This document shows positions 23,960-35,312 of a stretch of DNA of 64,000 nt, piece by piece. The translations under genes were made by a program, and so were the position numbers. The stretch lies in assembly GCA_902779915.1 (NCBI GenBank), contig CACZDM010000002.1, positions 213,265 to 277,264 of the forward strand, written 5' to 3'. The notes below the pieces were generated by a model, which was not told where the DNA came from, did not search any database, and saw only the letters and a list, made by a program, of their open reading frames with translations. Every line of letters starts with the position of its first letter. Within the stretch, counting starts at the first letter, position 1. The stretch is from Oscillospiraceae bacterium. GTDB taxonomy: Bacteria; Bacillota; Clostridia; Oscillospirales; Ruminococcaceae.

Positions 23960-25954
23960 ATGAGACTTGAAAATGGTTGCCAAACAAATGGAAAATTTTC
24001 ATTCAAATTTTTCTTAAAAACCAAATGGTGTTTGCTTTTGTTTGTTGTTTTTTTGGTTGCTGGTTGCGCATTTTTATCTTTTTACGACCAATTTGTTTTC
24101 TTTGTTTTTTTACCGATTGCAATTTTTTTAGCTGTTTACGCCGTTGTTGTTTTGATAAATTATGACAAAGAGCAAAATATTTTGATTGCGAGGCTGCTTG
24201 GCGAATTTGTGACTGACAGCGAATGTGATTTTCGAGATTTTCCCATTCCGGTTTTGGCCTGTTCCCATGACGGCATTGTTTTGTGGATTAATGATTGTTT
24301 TGATAAAAATATAAATAAAAACAATAAATATCATCGGGGCTTAAATTTTTTAGATATAATTAAAGAGCCTCTGGACGATTTTTGCAGTCGAAGCGGAGTT
24401 CAGGTTCGCCTGAGCGACAGAGATTTCAAGGTCCACGCAACCTGTTCAAAAAAATCAGGAATATATATATTATATTTTGAAGAAAACACCAATTTTGTTT
24501 TTTTTGCCCGGGAATATCGACAATCTCGGCCGGCAGTTATGTATATTAAAATTGACAACTATGATGAATTTTTAGCGGGAAAAAAGGAGAGCGAAAAATC
24601 AAACGTCATCGGCAAAGTTGATGATATAATTGAAAAATTTATTGACGAATCAAGAGGATTCATCCAAAAAATTGAAGATTATGAATTTTTAGTTGTCGTC
24701 GAACAAAGAGACTTGGAGCGGATGGTTTCTGGAAAGTTTGAAATTTTAAAAAGTGTTAAAGACGTGACTTTTAATGGGAAGGGCTCTCTGACGCTTTCTG
24801 TTGGGGTTTCTTCGATTGGAGAGACTTTTGGCCAAAATCAAAAATTTGCAAAGCAAGCTCTTGACATGGCTTTGGGAAGAGGAGGAGATCAAGTTGCTCT
24901 AAAAAACGCGACGTCTTTCGAGTTTTTTGGCGGAAATTCAAAGGACGTTGAAAAGCGGACGCGCGTTAAGGCAAGAATCGTTGCAAACGCTTTGCTTGAG
25001 CTTGTTGGAGAGTCAGATAATGTGATAATAATGGGCCACAAGTTCAGCGATCTAGACAGCCTTGGCTCGGCAATTGGCCTTGCGTCTGCGGTTCGGAAGT
25101 TTAATAAAGAGAGTTTTGTTGCGATTGATCCTGATAAAAATCTTGTTTCTGGGCTGCTTAAAAAAATTAAAGAGTCGGATCTTGCAGATGTTGTCATTGA
25201 TGTTGACGACGCTTTGGATTTAATATATAAAAAAACACTCCTCGTCATAGTTGACACGCATAATCCTGACTTTGTTGAATCTAAAGAGATTTATAAACGC
25301 TGCAACCAGGTTGTCGTTATTGACCATCACAGAAAGATGGTCAACCATATAAACGACGCTGTTATTTTCTACCACGAGCCGTATGCATCTTCAACGTCTG
25401 AGCTTGTTTGCGAGCTTATACAGTATTTTGGAGACGAATGCGTTTTAGGGAGCGTTGAGGCGGAGGCTATGCTGTCGGGAATCATGCTCGACACTAAAAA
25501 TTTTGTCCTTAAAGTTGGAGTCAGGACTTTTGAAGCTGCTGCATATTTAAAAAGCCTCGGAGCAGACACAGTTTCTGTCAGGAAGCTGTTTTCAAACACA
25601 ATAGAATCATATCAAAAGCGAGTTCGGATTGTTTCAAATGCGGAGATCTATAGAGGCTGCGCAATAGCAATCAGCGAATTCAAAACCCAAGATATGCGAA
25701 CGGTTTCTCCCCAGGCGGCGGATGAATTGCTTGAAATTTCCGGCGTTGAAGCTTCTTTTGTTATATATCAAATCGGATCAATTATTAACATAACAGCCAG
25801 ATCCTTGGGAAATTTTAACGTTCAGGTGATAATGGAGCGCCTTGGAGGAGGAGGCCATCAATCTCAAGCGGCGTGTCAAATAAAAGACTCAAACGTTGAG
25901 TCAACACGTCAGATGCTTTTGCAGGCGATTGACGAAAACGGTTTGGGCCAGTAA
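23960..25954 (+). CDS. gdpP: Cyclic-di-AMP phosphodiesterase GdpP (DHH family)
   Basis: 664 residues. Two membrane segments lie near residues 20-70, followed by a PAS-like sensor region, a degenerate GGDEF domain (about 175-310, without a GGDEF motif) and a DHH-DHHA1 phosphodiesterase. The catalytic motifs are IIMGHKFSDLDSLGSA, VIVDTHNP and VVIDHHRKM, with the late GGGGHQSQAA of DHHA1. GdpP hydrolyses the second messenger c-di-AMP to pApA at the membrane and so affects cell-wall and potassium homeostasis. The order gdpP-rplI-dnaB is conserved in Firmicutes. GAGGG precedes the ATG. It is 57 bp after rnj and probably in the same transcript. Confidence 0.95.
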   Translation: MRLENGCQTNGKFSFKFFLKTKWCLLLFVVFLVAGCAFLSFYDQFVFFVFLPIAIFLAVYAVVVLINYDKEQNILIARLLGEFVTDSECDFRDFPIPVLACSHDGIVLWINDCFDKNINKNNKYHRGLNFLDIIKEPLDDFCSRSGVQVRLSDRDFKVHATCSKKSGIYILYFEENTNFVFFAREYRQSRPAVMYIKIDNYDEFLAGKKESEKSNVIGKVDDIIEKFIDESRGFIQKIEDYEFLVVVEQRDLERMVSGKFEILKSVKDVTFNGKGSLTLSVGVSSIGETFGQNQKFAKQALDMALGRGGDQVALKNATSFEFFGGNSKDVEKRTRVKARIVANALLELVGESDNVIIMGHKFSDLDSLGSAIGLASAVRKFNKESFVAIDPDKNLVSGLLKKIKESDLADVVIDVDDALDLIYKKTLLVIVDTHNPDFVESKEIYKRCNQVVVIDHHRKMVNHINDAVIFYHEPYASSTSELVCELIQYFGDECVLGSVEAEAMLSGIMLDTKNFVLKVGVRTFEAAAYLKSLGADTVSVRKLFSNTIESYQKRVRIVSNAEIYRGCAIAISEFKTQDMRTVSPQAADELLEISGVEASFVIYQIGSIINITARSLGNFNVQVIMERLGGGGHQSQAACQIKDSNVESTRQMLLQAIDENGLGQ

Positions 25955-25993
25955 ATATATAAAAAAAATTTTTGAAAGGAGAGAACATACATA

Positions 25994-26437
25994 ATGAAAG
26001 TCTATTTGTTGCAAGATGTTAAAGGAAAGGGAAAAAAGGGTGATGTTGTTAATGTGAGTGATGGATATGCCAGAAATTTTTTGTTTCCTAAAAAGGTTGC
26101 GGTTGAAGCAAACGCCAGCGTTTTGTCTGAAAAAAAGTCTAAAGATGAAGCCAGAGCATATCACAAAGAGCAGGAATTTCTGGCTGCAAAAAGAATCGCA
26201 AAGCATTTGGATGGGAAATCCATTGAGCTTAAAGTTAAATCTGGAGCTGACGGAAAAATTTTTGGCTCAGTCACCTCCAAAGAAATCGCCGGGGCGGTTC
26301 GAGTCAAATATAGCGTTGACGTTGACAGAAGAAAAATTGAAATGCCAGAGGTGAAATCTTTTGGAAATTTTGAGTTTAAAGTCAAAATCATGCCTGGCGT
26401 TGTCGCTAAAATGAAGCTGCTGGTGTCTGAAAAATGA
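25994..26437 (+). CDS. rplI: 50S ribosomal protein L9
   Basis: 147 residues, the usual L9 length. The N-terminal rRNA-binding domain starts [20 protein letters not shown] and contains the family motif [20 protein letters not shown] long connecting helix (around residues 45-75) and a C-terminal domain ([10 protein letters not shown]) follow. The ribosome binding site GAAAGGAG lies about 13 nt before the ATG. It sits between gdpP and dnaB as in many Firmicutes. Confidence 0.98.
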   Translation: MKVYLLQDVKGKGKKGDVVNVSDGYARNFLFPKKVAVEANASVLSEKKSKDEARAYHKEQEFLAAKRIAKHLDGKSIELKVKSGADGKIFGSVTSKEIAGAVRVKYSVDVDRRKIEMPEVKSFGNFEFKVKIMPGVVAKMKLLVSEK

Positions 26438-26479
26438 GAAAATTTTCAATTTGTGCCATGAATTTTTCGGAGGTTTGGT

Positions 26480-27811
26480 TTGCAGGAAAGTTTTGATTAT
26501 GAACAATTGCCATATTCTCTAGAGGCTGAGCAGAGCGTTTTAGGATCGCTTTTAATCGACCCCGGCTGCATATCCGAATCTTTTTCATATATTTCCCCAT
26601 CAAGTTTTTATAGCGAGCGCCACCAAAAGATTTTTTCAGTTTTTTTAAAGCTGTTCACATCTGGTCTGCCGATTGATTTCATAACAGTTTTAAATGCTTG
26701 TATGCGTGATAATATTTTTGATTCTGAGCAAAGTGGTAAAATATATTTAACCCAGCTTATGGACATGGTCCCCTCGATCGCAAATTTTGTGAGCTATTGT
26801 AAAATAGTCAAAGAAAAGTTTTATCTTCGAAGTTTGATAAGGGCAGCCAGAAACATTGTTGATCTGGCAACCAGGGCTGAGTCGGATGCTGAAACGATTT
26901 TGGACTTGGCAGAGCAGCAGATATTTGATATTCGACAGGACAGGATTAACTCAAACCTTGTTCCAATAGACGAGGTCATTAGCCAAGAATTTGACCATCT
27001 AGACAAGCTTTTGAGCGGAGAAGGGCAGGCGGGAATTTCTTCGGGATACTCCGCTTTGGATGCGCTAATAACTCGCCTCAGTCCCTCAGATTTAATAATT
27101 CTTGCAGCAAGGCCAGCCATGGGAAAGACAAGTTTTGCTTTAAACATCGCGTCTCGAGCGGCAAAGCAGAGCAAAAAACAGGTTGTTATCTTTTCGCTTG
27201 AAATGTCAAGCCAGCAATTGGTTGAGAGGATGCTTGCAAGCGAATGTTCCATACTTTCAACAAAGCTTCATTCGGGAAATCTCGAGCCTGACGAATGGGC
27301 TCTTTTGGCTGCCGGAGCGCAGGAACTTTGTGAATGTCAAATATTTTTCGATGACACTCCAAACCTTGGGACAGCGGAAATGAAAGCGAAGCTGAGAAGA
27401 TTTTCAGACTTGGGCTTGGTTATCATCGACTATTTGCAGCTTATGTCAACTGGGCGCAGGGACGCGAACAGGGTTCAAGAAATATCCGAAATAACAAGGA
27501 TGCTAAAAATAATGGCAAAGGAGCTGAATGTTCCGGTTATTTCGCTGTCGCAGTTGGCTCGTGGACCGGAAGCGCGCCAGGATCATCGGCCAATTTTGTC
27601 AGATCTTCGCGAATCTGGATCGATTGAGCAAGACGCCGACATAGTTATGTTTTTATATAGAGATGAATACTATAATCCTGAGACGGAAAAACCGGGGGTT
27701 GCTGAGTGTATTGTTGCTAAAAATCGTCATGGCGAGACGGGAACAATTGATCTTGGCTGGGATGGAAAATTCACAAGATTTATCGGATTGGACAAATATC
27801 ACAATGAGTAA
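26480..27811 (+). CDS. dnaB: Replicative DNA helicase DnaB
   Basis: 443 residues. The N-terminal DnaB domain (PYSLEAEQSVLGSLLIDP) is followed by a RecA-like helicase core: Walker A LAARPAMGKTSFALNIA, VIFSLEMSSQQLVERML, the Walker B strand LGLVIIDYLQLMS, QLARGPEARQDHRPILSDLR, then GSIEQDADIVMFLYRDEYY. It is the hexameric 5'-3' helicase of the replication fork. The start is TTG at 26480 with CGGAGG 6 nt upstream. Its 3' end overlaps the tilS start by 8 bp. Confidence 0.97.
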   Translation: MQESFDYEQLPYSLEAEQSVLGSLLIDPGCISESFSYISPSSFYSERHQKIFSVFLKLFTSGLPIDFITVLNACMRDNIFDSEQSGKIYLTQLMDMVPSIANFVSYCKIVKEKFYLRSLIRAARNIVDLATRAESDAETILDLAEQQIFDIRQDRINSNLVPIDEVISQEFDHLDKLLSGEGQAGISSGYSALDALITRLSPSDLIILAARPAMGKTSFALNIASRAAKQSKKQVVIFSLEMSSQQLVERMLASECSILSTKLHSGNLEPDEWALLAAGAQELCECQIFFDDTPNLGTAEMKAKLRRFSDLGLVIIDYLQLMSTGRRDANRVQEISEITRMLKIMAKELNVPVISLSQLARGPEARQDHRPILSDLRESGSIEQDADIVMFLYRDEYYNPETEKPGVAECIVAKNRHGETGTIDLGWDGKFTRFIGLDKYHNE

Positions 27812-29117
27812 TATGGTTGAGACGGTTTCGTCATTTTTTGACTATTCGGAGCAGATTGTTGTTGGAGTTTCTGGCGGAGCGGATTCAATGACTCTTTTAC
27901 ATTGCCTATATATTTCAGGCAAAAATTTTCAGTTGATTGCTGCGCACATGAATCACAACCTTCGAGGAAAAGAGAGCGATGAGGATCAGGAATTTGTTAG
28001 AAGCTTCTGCTTTGATCTAGGGATTCGGTTTGTTTTAAAAAGCGTTTATATATCGGAAATTGCAAAGCGTGAAGGAATTTCGGTTGAGCTTTGCGGAAGA
28101 AATGAACGATATAGATTTTTTGAACAGTTTGGCTGCCGCATCGCCACAGCACACACTTTGTCAGACCGAGTTGAAACAATGCTTCTAAATATTTCAAGGG
28201 GAGCGGGGCTTAAAGGGATTTGCTCAATTCCAAGGTTTCGGGGGAAGATTGTTCGGCCGCTTTTGTCGTTCTCGCGAGCCGAAATTGAATCCTATTGCCG
28301 CAAAAACTTCATAGAATATCGAAACGATTCAACCAATTTCAGTGATGAATATACACGAAATAAAATACGCCACTATATCATTCCCGAATTTAAGCGCCTT
28401 AACAGCTGTTTTGAAAAACACGCTTTAAATATGTTTGACTGTTTGGAAAAAGACGAAGCATATTTGAGCCATGTTGCAAAAGTCGAGTTTGATCGGGCTT
28501 TGGTTGAGGGCGGCTTAAAATTATCATATATAAATAAGCTGGATTATTCGATTAAAATCAGGGTTTTGAGCATGCTTTTAAAAGACTGTAATATTTTTGT
28601 GACAAATGAGATGTTGATTCGAATTTTAAATATTTGCGAAAAGCAAGTTGGCCGAGAGAGCCTGCCTAAAAAAAATATGGCAGTTGTTCGAAGGGGCATA
28701 CTGTTTATTGAAAAAATTTTTAGCCTTGAGCCTTTTGACGTGGTTTTGCCAAAAAAAACGGAATTTTTATACAAAGATTTGCTCTTTATTCGTTGCAATA
28801 CCAAGCAGTGTGACTATTTTTCTCAAAAAACAAAATATTTGTTTCTTTTTAAAGCAGATTGTGATAAAATAGTAGGGGATGTCCATATTCGAAGCAGACG
28901 CCAAGGAGATCGGATAAAGCTTCCTAGGAGGCCAACCAAAAAATTAAAGTCGCTTCTTCAGGAAAAAAGGGCGTCTTTTTCAAAGCGAAGTCAAATTGTT
29001 GTTTTAGCAGACGATAATGGGCCTTTTTGGGCTCGTGGCTTTGGGCTTGACTCGAGGGCTGTTTTAGATAAAAATTCAAAAAATGTTTTATTAATATTTG
29101 AACTTTTTAGTTTTTGA
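27804..29117 (+). CDS. tilS: tRNA(Ile)-lysidine synthase TilS
   Basis: About 437 residues. The N-terminal PP-loop ATPase begins IVVGVSGGADSMTLLHCL and continues with AAHMNHNLRGKESDEDQEFV and TAHTLSDRVETMLLNISRGA. A substrate-binding middle region and a C-terminal domain (RSRRQGDRIKLPRRPTKK) complete the usual architecture. TilS converts C34 of the CAT-anticodon tRNA-Ile to lysidine so that it reads AUA codons. ATG at 27804 overlaps dnaB, implying coupled translation. AUA codons are common in this window. ftsH follows, as in many bacteria, but the usual hpt between them is missing. Confidence 0.95.
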   Translation: MSNMVETVSSFFDYSEQIVVGVSGGADSMTLLHCLYISGKNFQLIAAHMNHNLRGKESDEDQEFVRSFCFDLGIRFVLKSVYISEIAKREGISVELCGRNERYRFFEQFGCRIATAHTLSDRVETMLLNISRGAGLKGICSIPRFRGKIVRPLLSFSRAEIESYCRKNFIEYRNDSTNFSDEYTRNKIRHYIIPEFKRLNSCFEKHALNMFDCLEKDEAYLSHVAKVEFDRALVEGGLKLSYINKLDYSIKIRVLSMLLKDCNIFVTNEMLIRILNICEKQVGRESLPKKNMAVVRRGILFIEKIFSLEPFDVVLPKKTEFLYKDLLFIRCNTKQCDYFSQKTKYLFLFKADCDKIVGDVHIRSRRQGDRIKLPRRPTKKLKSLLQEKRASFSKRSQIVVLADDNGPFWARGFGLDSRAVLDKNSKNVLLIFELFSF

Positions 29118-29126
29118 TGTTATAAT
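29098..29126 (+). promoter_or_regulatory. Sigma-A promoter of ftsH at the end of tilS
   Basis: TTGAAC (29098-29103), 17-bp spacer, TATAAT (29121-29126). It begins inside the last codons of tilS, so ftsH can be transcribed separately from the upstream block. Confidence 0.75.
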
Positions 29127-29180
29127 ATGACGGTGATGGTTTGCTGTTTTAATTTTATTGAGATTGAGGGGGACTAGGTT

Positions 29181-31145
29181 TTGAATGAAAAACGAGGAAA
29201 TGGCGGGCTGATTTTCCCAGTTATTGCTGTTTTAGTTATAATTTTTATGGGCTTTTTTATGTGGAATCGCTCAAATGGATTGGAAAATAATCCAAAATAT
29301 TATGAAATAATCAACCTATATCAACAGGATCAAATCGAAGAATCAACCTTTGAATTCACAACCGGAAATTTAGAATATGCTCTGAAGGAAGATCCAAGCA
29401 AAAAACATTCCTATAGGGTTCCGAGTGTTAAACTTTTTGTTAAGGCTATTGACAAAATAATATTTGAAAAATATGAGGGTGATCTGGAAAATTCTAAAAA
29501 AATTATAAATTATGTTCATGGACCAGACTATTCATGGATCAATTCTGCTATTCCTCTTGTTTTATTAGTTTTGATGCTTGGCGGGCTTTTGTTGTTTATG
29601 TTCAAATTTTCGGGGTCTGATATTGGAAAAATTGGTAAATTCACCAAAAATAATTTCAAATACTGCGCAGAAAAAGGACGAAAAACAACCTTTAACCAAG
29701 TCGCGGGAGCTGATGAAGAAAAAGAAGAGCTGACTGAAATAGTCGAATTTTTAAAAAATCCCAAAAAATTCAGAGACATAGGCGCTCGAGTTCCAAAGGG
29801 AGTTTTGATGATTGGCCCTCCTGGAACAGGGAAAACTTTGCTTGCAAGGGCTGTTGCTGGGGAGGCAAACGTTCCGTTTTTTTCAATTTCAGGTTCGGAT
29901 TTTGTTGAGATGTATGTTGGGCTTGGAGCGTCAAGAGTTCGGGATCTGTTTGAGCAGGCCAAAAAAAGCTCTCCCGCAATAATCTTCATTGACGAGATAG
30001 ATGCTGTTGGGCGAAACCGCGGAAGCAATTTCGTTGGAGGCCACGATGAGCGCGAGCAAACGTTGAATCAGCTGCTTGTTGAGATGGACGGATTTGGAGA
30101 AAACGAGGGAATAATAATCATTGCTGCAACAAACAGGAAAGACATTTTAGACCCTGCTCTGCTTCGTTCGGGGCGTTTTGACAGGCAGGTTGTTGTTGGA
30201 TATCCCGACGTTAAAGGCAGGGAAGAGATTTTAAAGATTCATTCCAAAAATAAACCGCTTGGATTTGACGTTGATTTGTCGGTTGTTGCTCGGTCAACAG
30301 CTGGTTTCACAGGAGCAGATTTGGAGAGCTTGATGAACGAATCTGCTTTGCTGGCCGCGAAAAAGGGACATAAGGCCATAACTTTTGCGGACATTCAAAA
30401 ATCAACAATCAAAGTCATTGCGGGGCCTGAGAAAAAGTCTAGAATAATTCAAGAAGATGAAAAAAAATTAACAGCATATCACGAAGCGGGGCATGCTGTT
30501 GCAACATATTTTTGCAAAACCCAGGATCGTGTTCATCAAATCACCATAATACCTCACGGAATAGCCGGGGGATATACTTTGTCTTTGCCAGATCGAGACG
30601 AAAACTATATCTCAAAAGCAAAAATGGAGGAATCGCTGGTTGTTTGGCTGGGAGGGCGCGTGGCTGAGGCTGTTGTTTTGAAGGAAATTTCAACGGGGGC
30701 TTCGCAAGACATTGAGCAAGCAACTAAAACTGCAAGAAAAATGGTAACAAAATATGGTTTCACCCAAGCCATGGGGCCCGTGGTGTATGAAGATGATGAC
30801 GAATTTTCTGGCCGTGGGTTTGGCGGCAAAAATTATTCTGAAACAACTGCAGCTGAAATTGACAAAGAAATCAGAAAAATTATCGACGCAGCATATGATA
30901 AATGCAACGAAATTATAACAAAAAATATACATTATGTGCATATAGTCGCGCAATATCTCATGAAGGCCGAAACCATTAATGAGGATGAATTTGAGAAAAT
31001 CATGACTGATGAAATAACCATGGAATATGTTGAAAATATGGAAACAACCGCCGATGCTAATAAAAGAGCTGGTGGCGAAAAAGCTGAAACCAAAAGCGCT
31101 GATTGCGAAGAAGTTGATTCTAAAAAAAATGACAAGAGTGAATAA
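29181..31145 (+). CDS. ftsH: ATP-dependent zinc metalloprotease FtsH
   Basis: 654 residues. Two membrane segments (about residues 10-28 and 122-142) enclose an extracytoplasmic domain. The AAA+ module has Walker [19 protein letters not shown] near residue 212, Walker [12 protein letters not shown] near 270, and the second region of homology with RSGRFDRQV. The zinc protease site is HEAGH near residue 433. The C-terminus is a charged tail. FtsH is the membrane-bound hexameric protease that degrades misfolded and regulatory proteins. Start TTG at 29181 follows GAGGGGG. Promoter 29098-29126 and terminator 31161-31190 bound the gene. Confidence 0.98.
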   Translation: MNEKRGNGGLIFPVIAVLVIIFMGFFMWNRSNGLENNPKYYEIINLYQQDQIEESTFEFTTGNLEYALKEDPSKKHSYRVPSVKLFVKAIDKIIFEKYEGDLENSKKIINYVHGPDYSWINSAIPLVLLVLMLGGLLLFMFKFSGSDIGKIGKFTKNNFKYCAEKGRKTTFNQVAGADEEKEELTEIVEFLKNPKKFRDIGARVPKGVLMIGPPGTGKTLLARAVAGEANVPFFSISGSDFVEMYVGLGASRVRDLFEQAKKSSPAIIFIDEIDAVGRNRGSNFVGGHDEREQTLNQLLVEMDGFGENEGIIIIAATNRKDILDPALLRSGRFDRQVVVGYPDVKGREEILKIHSKNKPLGFDVDLSVVARSTAGFTGADLESLMNESALLAAKKGHKAITFADIQKSTIKVIAGPEKKSRIIQEDEKKLTAYHEAGHAVATYFCKTQDRVHQITIIPHGIAGGYTLSLPDRDENYISKAKMEESLVVWLGGRVAEAVVLKEISTGASQDIEQATKTARKMVTKYGFTQAMGPVVYEDDDEFSGRGFGGKNYSETTAAEIDKEIRKIIDAAYDKCNEIITKNIHYVHIVAQYLMKAETINEDEFEKIMTDEITMEYVENMETTADANKRAGGEKAETKSADCEEVDSKKNDKSE

Positions 31146-31160
31146 TGAAATAAAAAAATT

Positions 31161-31190
31161 CCTGCCTCTTTGAATTGAGACAGGTTTTTT
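31161..31190. terminator. Bidirectional terminator between ftsH and the V-ATPase operon
   Basis: Arms CCTGCCTC and GAGACAGG (one mismatch) followed by TTTTTT on the plus strand. The other side carries an A-run that gives T on the minus strand, so convergent ntpD transcripts may also end here. Confidence 0.8.
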
Positions 31191-31194
31191 GATT

Positions 31195-31818
31195 TTATTT
31201 TGCTCGACTGAGCCGGGCTATGTTGCTTCTTTCATTTTCATCAAGCTTTAGGGCGATAAAGCGAATTGTGTCTTGATAATTTGGAATGAGCATGTGTTCC
31301 AGTGCGTTTACTTTGCGTCTGGTTTGCTCGATTTCGTCTGCAAGTATTGAAATCGTTTTTTCTTGTTCGGCTAATTTAACCAAATCTGAAAGAATATTTT
31401 CGTATAAATTTATGGATTCATCCAAATATATGCTGTTTTGCGACAGGGCGTATGAAATATTTTCGGACGAATTGAATTTTCTTTTCAGCGAGAAAGACGG
31501 CGTGCTGACGCCCATTATGTTCGAGGCTGAAACTTTAACTGTTAACTCTTGACTTGGGATTAAAAGGGCGCTGCCAACGACCTGTTTGGAAGTTTGAGCC
31601 CGGGCCATTTCAAAATGCAAATTAGCATTTAATATATCCTTTTCAACTTTAATTCGAAATTGAGCGGTTTTTTTTGCTGTTTCCAAAAATTTTCGCATCA
31701 ATCCATCGCGCTTATCCTTCAAGAGTTTATGGCCTCTCCTGGCCGTCAGCAGGCGATCTTTTAGTTTGTTTAGCTCCATTCTTGTCGGATTAACGTCCAA
31801 AACAGCCATATCACTCAC
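31195..31818 (-). CDS. ntpD: V-type ATPase subunit D
   Basis: 207 residues. Family signature at the N-terminus ([29 protein letters not shown]), a long coiled-coil in both halves, and the C-terminal helix [13 protein letters not shown]. Subunit D is the central rotor shaft that couples ATP hydrolysis in the A3B3 head to the membrane ring. It is the last gene of the operon and overlaps ntpB by 8 bp. Confidence 0.96.
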   Translation of the reverse strand: MSDMAVLDVNPTRMELNKLKDRLLTARRGHKLLKDKRDGLMRKFLETAKKTAQFRIKVEKDILNANLHFEMARAQTSKQVVGSALLIPSQELTVKVSASNIMGVSTPSFSLKRKFNSSENISYALSQNSIYLDESINLYENILSDLVKLAEQEKTISILADEIEQTRRKVNALEHMLIPNYQDTIRFIALKLDENERSNIARLSRAK

Positions 31819-33187
31819 TTCCTTTATAGTATTTATCTATGAATTTATAGTCGATTCGCTTTAATTCGCTTTTCGGAAGGATTGACAACAGCTCCCAGCC
31901 AATTTGCATTGTTTGCTCGATGGTTCGGTCAGTGTAAAAACCTTGAGAGATATATTTTTTTTCAAACTCATCAGCAAATTTAACATATATGCGATCTATT
32001 TCAGACACAGCATCTTCGCCCAAAATCGTCATGAGTTCCTTAGCGTCTTTTCCAATTGCATACGCTGAAAACAGCTGGTTCATGACATCAGCATGGTCTG
32101 CTCTGGTTTTGTTTTCGCCGATTCCTTTGTCTTTGAGCCGTGATAGCGAAGGGAGGACGTCGATTGGCGGGACAACGTCTTTTCGATATAACTCCCTGCT
32201 TAAAATTATTTGACCTTCTGTTATATATCCGGTTAAATCGGGGATGGGATGGGTTTTATCGTCTTCAGGCATGGTTAAAATCGGGATCATCGTCACGCTG
32301 CCTTCTTTGCCCTTGAGCCTGCCTGCTCTTTCATATAAAGAAGCAAGGTCTGTATACATATAGCCTGGATATCCTCGACGGCTTGGGATCTCGCGTTTAG
32401 CTGCGGAAACTTCACGCAAAGCGTCCGCATAGTTTGTAATATCGGTGAGTATCACTAAAACGTGCATCCCCAGGTCAAAAGCCAAATATTCAGCTGCTGT
32501 CAAAGCCATTCTGGGCGTTGCAATCCTTTCAATTGCTGGGTCGTTTGCCAAATTTATGAAAAGGACCGTTCGCTCCAAAGAACCATTATTTTTAAAGTCC
32601 TCGATGAAAAAGTTTGATTCTTCAAAGGTTATCCCTATCGCCGCAAAAACAACAGCAAAATTTTCCGATTTTCCCAAAACTTTTGCTTGGCGCGCGATTT
32701 GAGCTGCAAGATTTGCGTGGGGAAGGCCGCTCGCTGAGAAAATAGGCAGCTTTTGCCCTCGAACTAAAGTGTTTAGGCCGTCAATTGCGGAAACGCCTGT
32801 TTGAACAAATTCCTCGGGATAGTTTCTGGATGCTGGATTCATCGCCACTCCATCAGCCGGCATTTTCTTGTCTGGCAATATTTCCGGACCGCCGTCTATG
32901 GGCCTTCCCATTCCGTCAAAAACTCGGCCAAGAAGGTCTTTTGAAACCCCAAGCTCCATTGAGTGCCCCAAAAATCGAACTCTGCTGTTTTCAAGGTTAA
33001 TCCCTGCTCCAGATTCAAACAGCTGAACCAAGGCGTTTGAGCCGTCAATTTCCAAAACCTTGCAAAGCCTTTTCTCTCCATTTTCTAAAATTATTTCACC
33101 CAACTCGTTATATGAGGCGTTTTCAACTTCGCGAATCAGCATTAATGGCCCAGCAACTTCGTCAATAGTGCGGTATTCTTTTGCCAT
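31811..33187 (-). CDS. ntpB: V-type ATPase subunit B
   Basis: 458 residues, the usual length. Typical motifs: [39 protein letters not shown] (the B subunit lacks a true P-loop), [40 protein letters not shown] and [20 protein letters not shown]. The non-catalytic B subunit alternates with A in the soluble head. Its ATG overlaps the ntpA stop by one base, implying translational coupling. Confidence 0.98.
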   Translation of the reverse strand: MAKEYRTIDEVAGPLMLIREVENASYNELGEIILENGEKRLCKVLEIDGSNALVQLFESGAGINLENSRVRFLGHSMELGVSKDLLGRVFDGMGRPIDGGPEILPDKKMPADGVAMNPASRNYPEEFVQTGVSAIDGLNTLVRGQKLPIFSASGLPHANLAAQIARQAKVLGKSENFAVVFAAIGITFEESNFFIEDFKNNGSLERTVLFINLANDPAIERIATPRMALTAAEYLAFDLGMHVLVILTDITNYADALREVSAAKREIPSRRGYPGYMYTDLASLYERAGRLKGKEGSVTMIPILTMPEDDKTHPIPDLTGYITEGQIILSRELYRKDVVPPIDVLPSLSRLKDKGIGENKTRADHADVMNQLFSAYAIGKDAKELMTILGEDAVSEIDRIYVKFADEFEKKYISQGFYTDRTIEQTMQIGWELLSILPKSELKRIDYKFIDKYYKGSE

Positions 33188-34956
33188 TATTCATCGCCTC
33201 CTTTTGCTAATTTGCCGATTTCTATCTCAATTTGCGTTGATATTTCTTTATACTTTTTGTCAATTTCATCGTCGCTAAAATATTTAAAGCGCCCAATTTG
33301 TTCTTTAACTGGAACAGACGCTATTTCGCTTATGGTCGCGCCCCTAGATATGACTTCAGTTGCAAGGTCAAAATACTTCAAAATCAAGCTCATCATCAAG
33401 AACTGCTTTTTCAGGGAGGTGTATGTGTCAACTTTGTGGAAAGCGTTTTGGTGCAAAAAATCTTCTCGTATGCACTTTGCCGCTTCCATTTTCATGCGAT
33501 CCGTGCTGCTAATGGCATTAATTCCAACCAGTTTAACGATTTCTTCAAGTTTTGCTTCTTCCTGCAAAAGCTCGAGAATCTTTGCTCTCAAGGCGCTCCA
33601 ATTGCTTGAAATGTTTTCATCAAACCAATCCTTGATTTTATCCCAATACAGCGAGTATGATTTGAGCCAATTGATCGCCGGAAAATGACGCTTATATGCA
33701 AGCTGCGAATCAAGATTCCAAAAAACCTTAACAATTCGAAGCGTTGCCTGCGAAACAGGCTCTGAAATGTCGCCTCCAGGGGGAGAAACAGCTCCAATAA
33801 CAGAAAGCGCCGTTTCTTTGCCATTTAGCGTTAAAACCCTGCCGGCGCGTTCATAAAATTCAGCAAGCCTGCTGCCCAAATATGCTGGATATCCCTCTTC
33901 TCCTGGCATTTCCTGGAGCCTTCCAGACATTTCCCTCAAAGCCTCAGCCCATCTTGACGTTGAATCTGCCATGAGCGCAACAGAATAGCCCATATCTCGA
34001 AAATATTCAGCGATTGTTATTCCAGTATAGACCGACGCTTCACGCGCCGCAACAGGCATATCCGACGTGTTTGCAATCAAAACAGTCCGCTCCATCAAAG
34101 TTTTTCCTGTTTTGGGATCCTGAATTTCGGGGAATTCATTCAAAACATCCGTCATTTCATTTCCGCGCTCACCACATCCAATATACACGATTATATCGGC
34201 GTCAGCCCACTTTGCGAGTTGATGCTGAACGATGGTCTTCCCGCTGCCAAATGGCCCTGGAACAGCCGCAACTCCGCCTTTTGCTATTGGAAAAAGCGAG
34301 TCAATAACTCTCTGCCCTGTGACAAGCGGAGTGTTTGGGGGGAGTTTTTCCTTAACTGGACGCTGCTTTCGAACTGGAGAACGCTGATTTAAAGTCAAAC
34401 TATATTCCGAGCCGTTTTCTAGCTGAATTTTTCCTATTGCATCGTCGATTTTAAAGCTGCCCTGGCTGATTTCAGTAACCTTACCAGATATATTTGGCGG
34501 CAGCATGATATAATGGACTATGGCGGATGTTTCTTGAACAGAGCCAACAATTGCCCCCGCTTCAAGATTATCCCCTGCCTCAACACTCGGCCAAAACTCC
34601 CAAACTTTTTCTCGACTAAGCGTTGGGGCGCTGATTCCGCGGGTCAACCTCTCTCCAGCTTTTTCTCTCAGCAAAGTAAGCGGGCGGCCAATTCCGTCAT
34701 ATATTCCGCCAACAAGGCCAGGCCCAAGCTCAATCGAAAGGGGATAGTTTGTTGAAACCACGCTTTCTCCCGGCCCAACTCCCGATGTTTCTTCATAAAC
34801 TTGGATTGAAGCTTTGTCGCCGTGCATCTCAATAATTTCCCCAATCAGGCCCAAATTTCCAACTCTGACTATGTCAAAAAGGTTGGTGTTTTTCATATTT
34901 TTGGCCACAATTAGTGGTCCTGATACTTTGACTATAGTACCCTTAGTTTGAGTCAT
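33187..34956 (-). CDS. ntpA: V-type ATPase catalytic subunit A
   Basis: 589 residues. Walker A is [18 protein letters not shown] (Ser where many V-type A subunits have Cys), followed by [55 protein letters not shown] and [18 protein letters not shown]. The long non-homologous insertion of V-type A subunits is present before the P-loop (around residues 115-190). This is the ATP-hydrolysing subunit. It ends one base into ntpB and starts 2 bp after the ntpG stop. Confidence 0.98.
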   Translation of the reverse strand: MTQTKGTIVKVSGPLIVAKNMKNTNLFDIVRVGNLGLIGEIIEMHGDKASIQVYEETSGVGPGESVVSTNYPLSIELGPGLVGGIYDGIGRPLTLLREKAGERLTRGISAPTLSREKVWEFWPSVEAGDNLEAGAIVGSVQETSAIVHYIMLPPNISGKVTEISQGSFKIDDAIGKIQLENGSEYSLTLNQRSPVRKQRPVKEKLPPNTPLVTGQRVIDSLFPIAKGGVAAVPGPFGSGKTIVQHQLAKWADADIIVYIGCGERGNEMTDVLNEFPEIQDPKTGKTLMERTVLIANTSDMPVAAREASVYTGITIAEYFRDMGYSVALMADSTSRWAEALREMSGRLQEMPGEEGYPAYLGSRLAEFYERAGRVLTLNGKETALSVIGAVSPPGGDISEPVSQATLRIVKVFWNLDSQLAYKRHFPAINWLKSYSLYWDKIKDWFDENISSNWSALRAKILELLQEEAKLEEIVKLVGINAISSTDRMKMEAAKCIREDFLHQNAFHKVDTYTSLKKQFLMMSLILKYFDLATEVISRGATISEIASVPVKEQIGRFKYFSDDEIDKKYKEISTQIEIEIGKLAKGGDE

Positions 34957-34958
34957 GT

Positions 34959-35291
34959 TTAATCCTCCGAATCATTTATAAAAATATCGCTACCCGTGGC
35001 TTTTTTAACATTGATAGATAATATTTTGCTTGCAAAACTTTGGCCTTTTTTTGGAAACAAGTCAGGTATTGACGTTATGGCAGGCGTTGCGGAGTGTTTA
35101 TATTTTGAGATGGCGTTTGGAATTTTTTTAATTATTGATTCTGTGACAAATATTATCGCAAATTTTTGACTCGCTAGCCTATCTATTAATTTTTGGGCTT
35201 GGGCTTCATCCTCAACAACAAACGCATCCATCCCGCACATCGCAAAAGCCTTGATGTTATCGTCAATTCCAATAATAGCAATTCTGTGCAT
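34959..35291 (-). CDS. ntpG: V-type ATPase subunit F (NtpG)
   Basis: About 110 residues with the Rossmann-like pattern of V/A-ATPase subunit [21 protein letters not shown], then [10 protein letters not shown] and [12 protein letters not shown]. It binds the central stalk subunit D. I chose ATG at 35291 because AAAGGA lies 8 nt before it; the ATG at 35297 is too close to that site. Its place between ntpC and ntpA matches the Enterococcus hirae ntp order. Confidence 0.92.
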   Translation of the reverse strand: MHRIAIIGIDDNIKAFAMCGMDAFVVEDEAQAQKLIDRLASQKFAIIFVTESIIKKIPNAISKYKHSATPAITSIPDLFPKKGQSFASKILSINVKKATGSDIFINDSED

Positions 35292-35312
35292 CAGCATATT
35301 CCTTTCATGAAT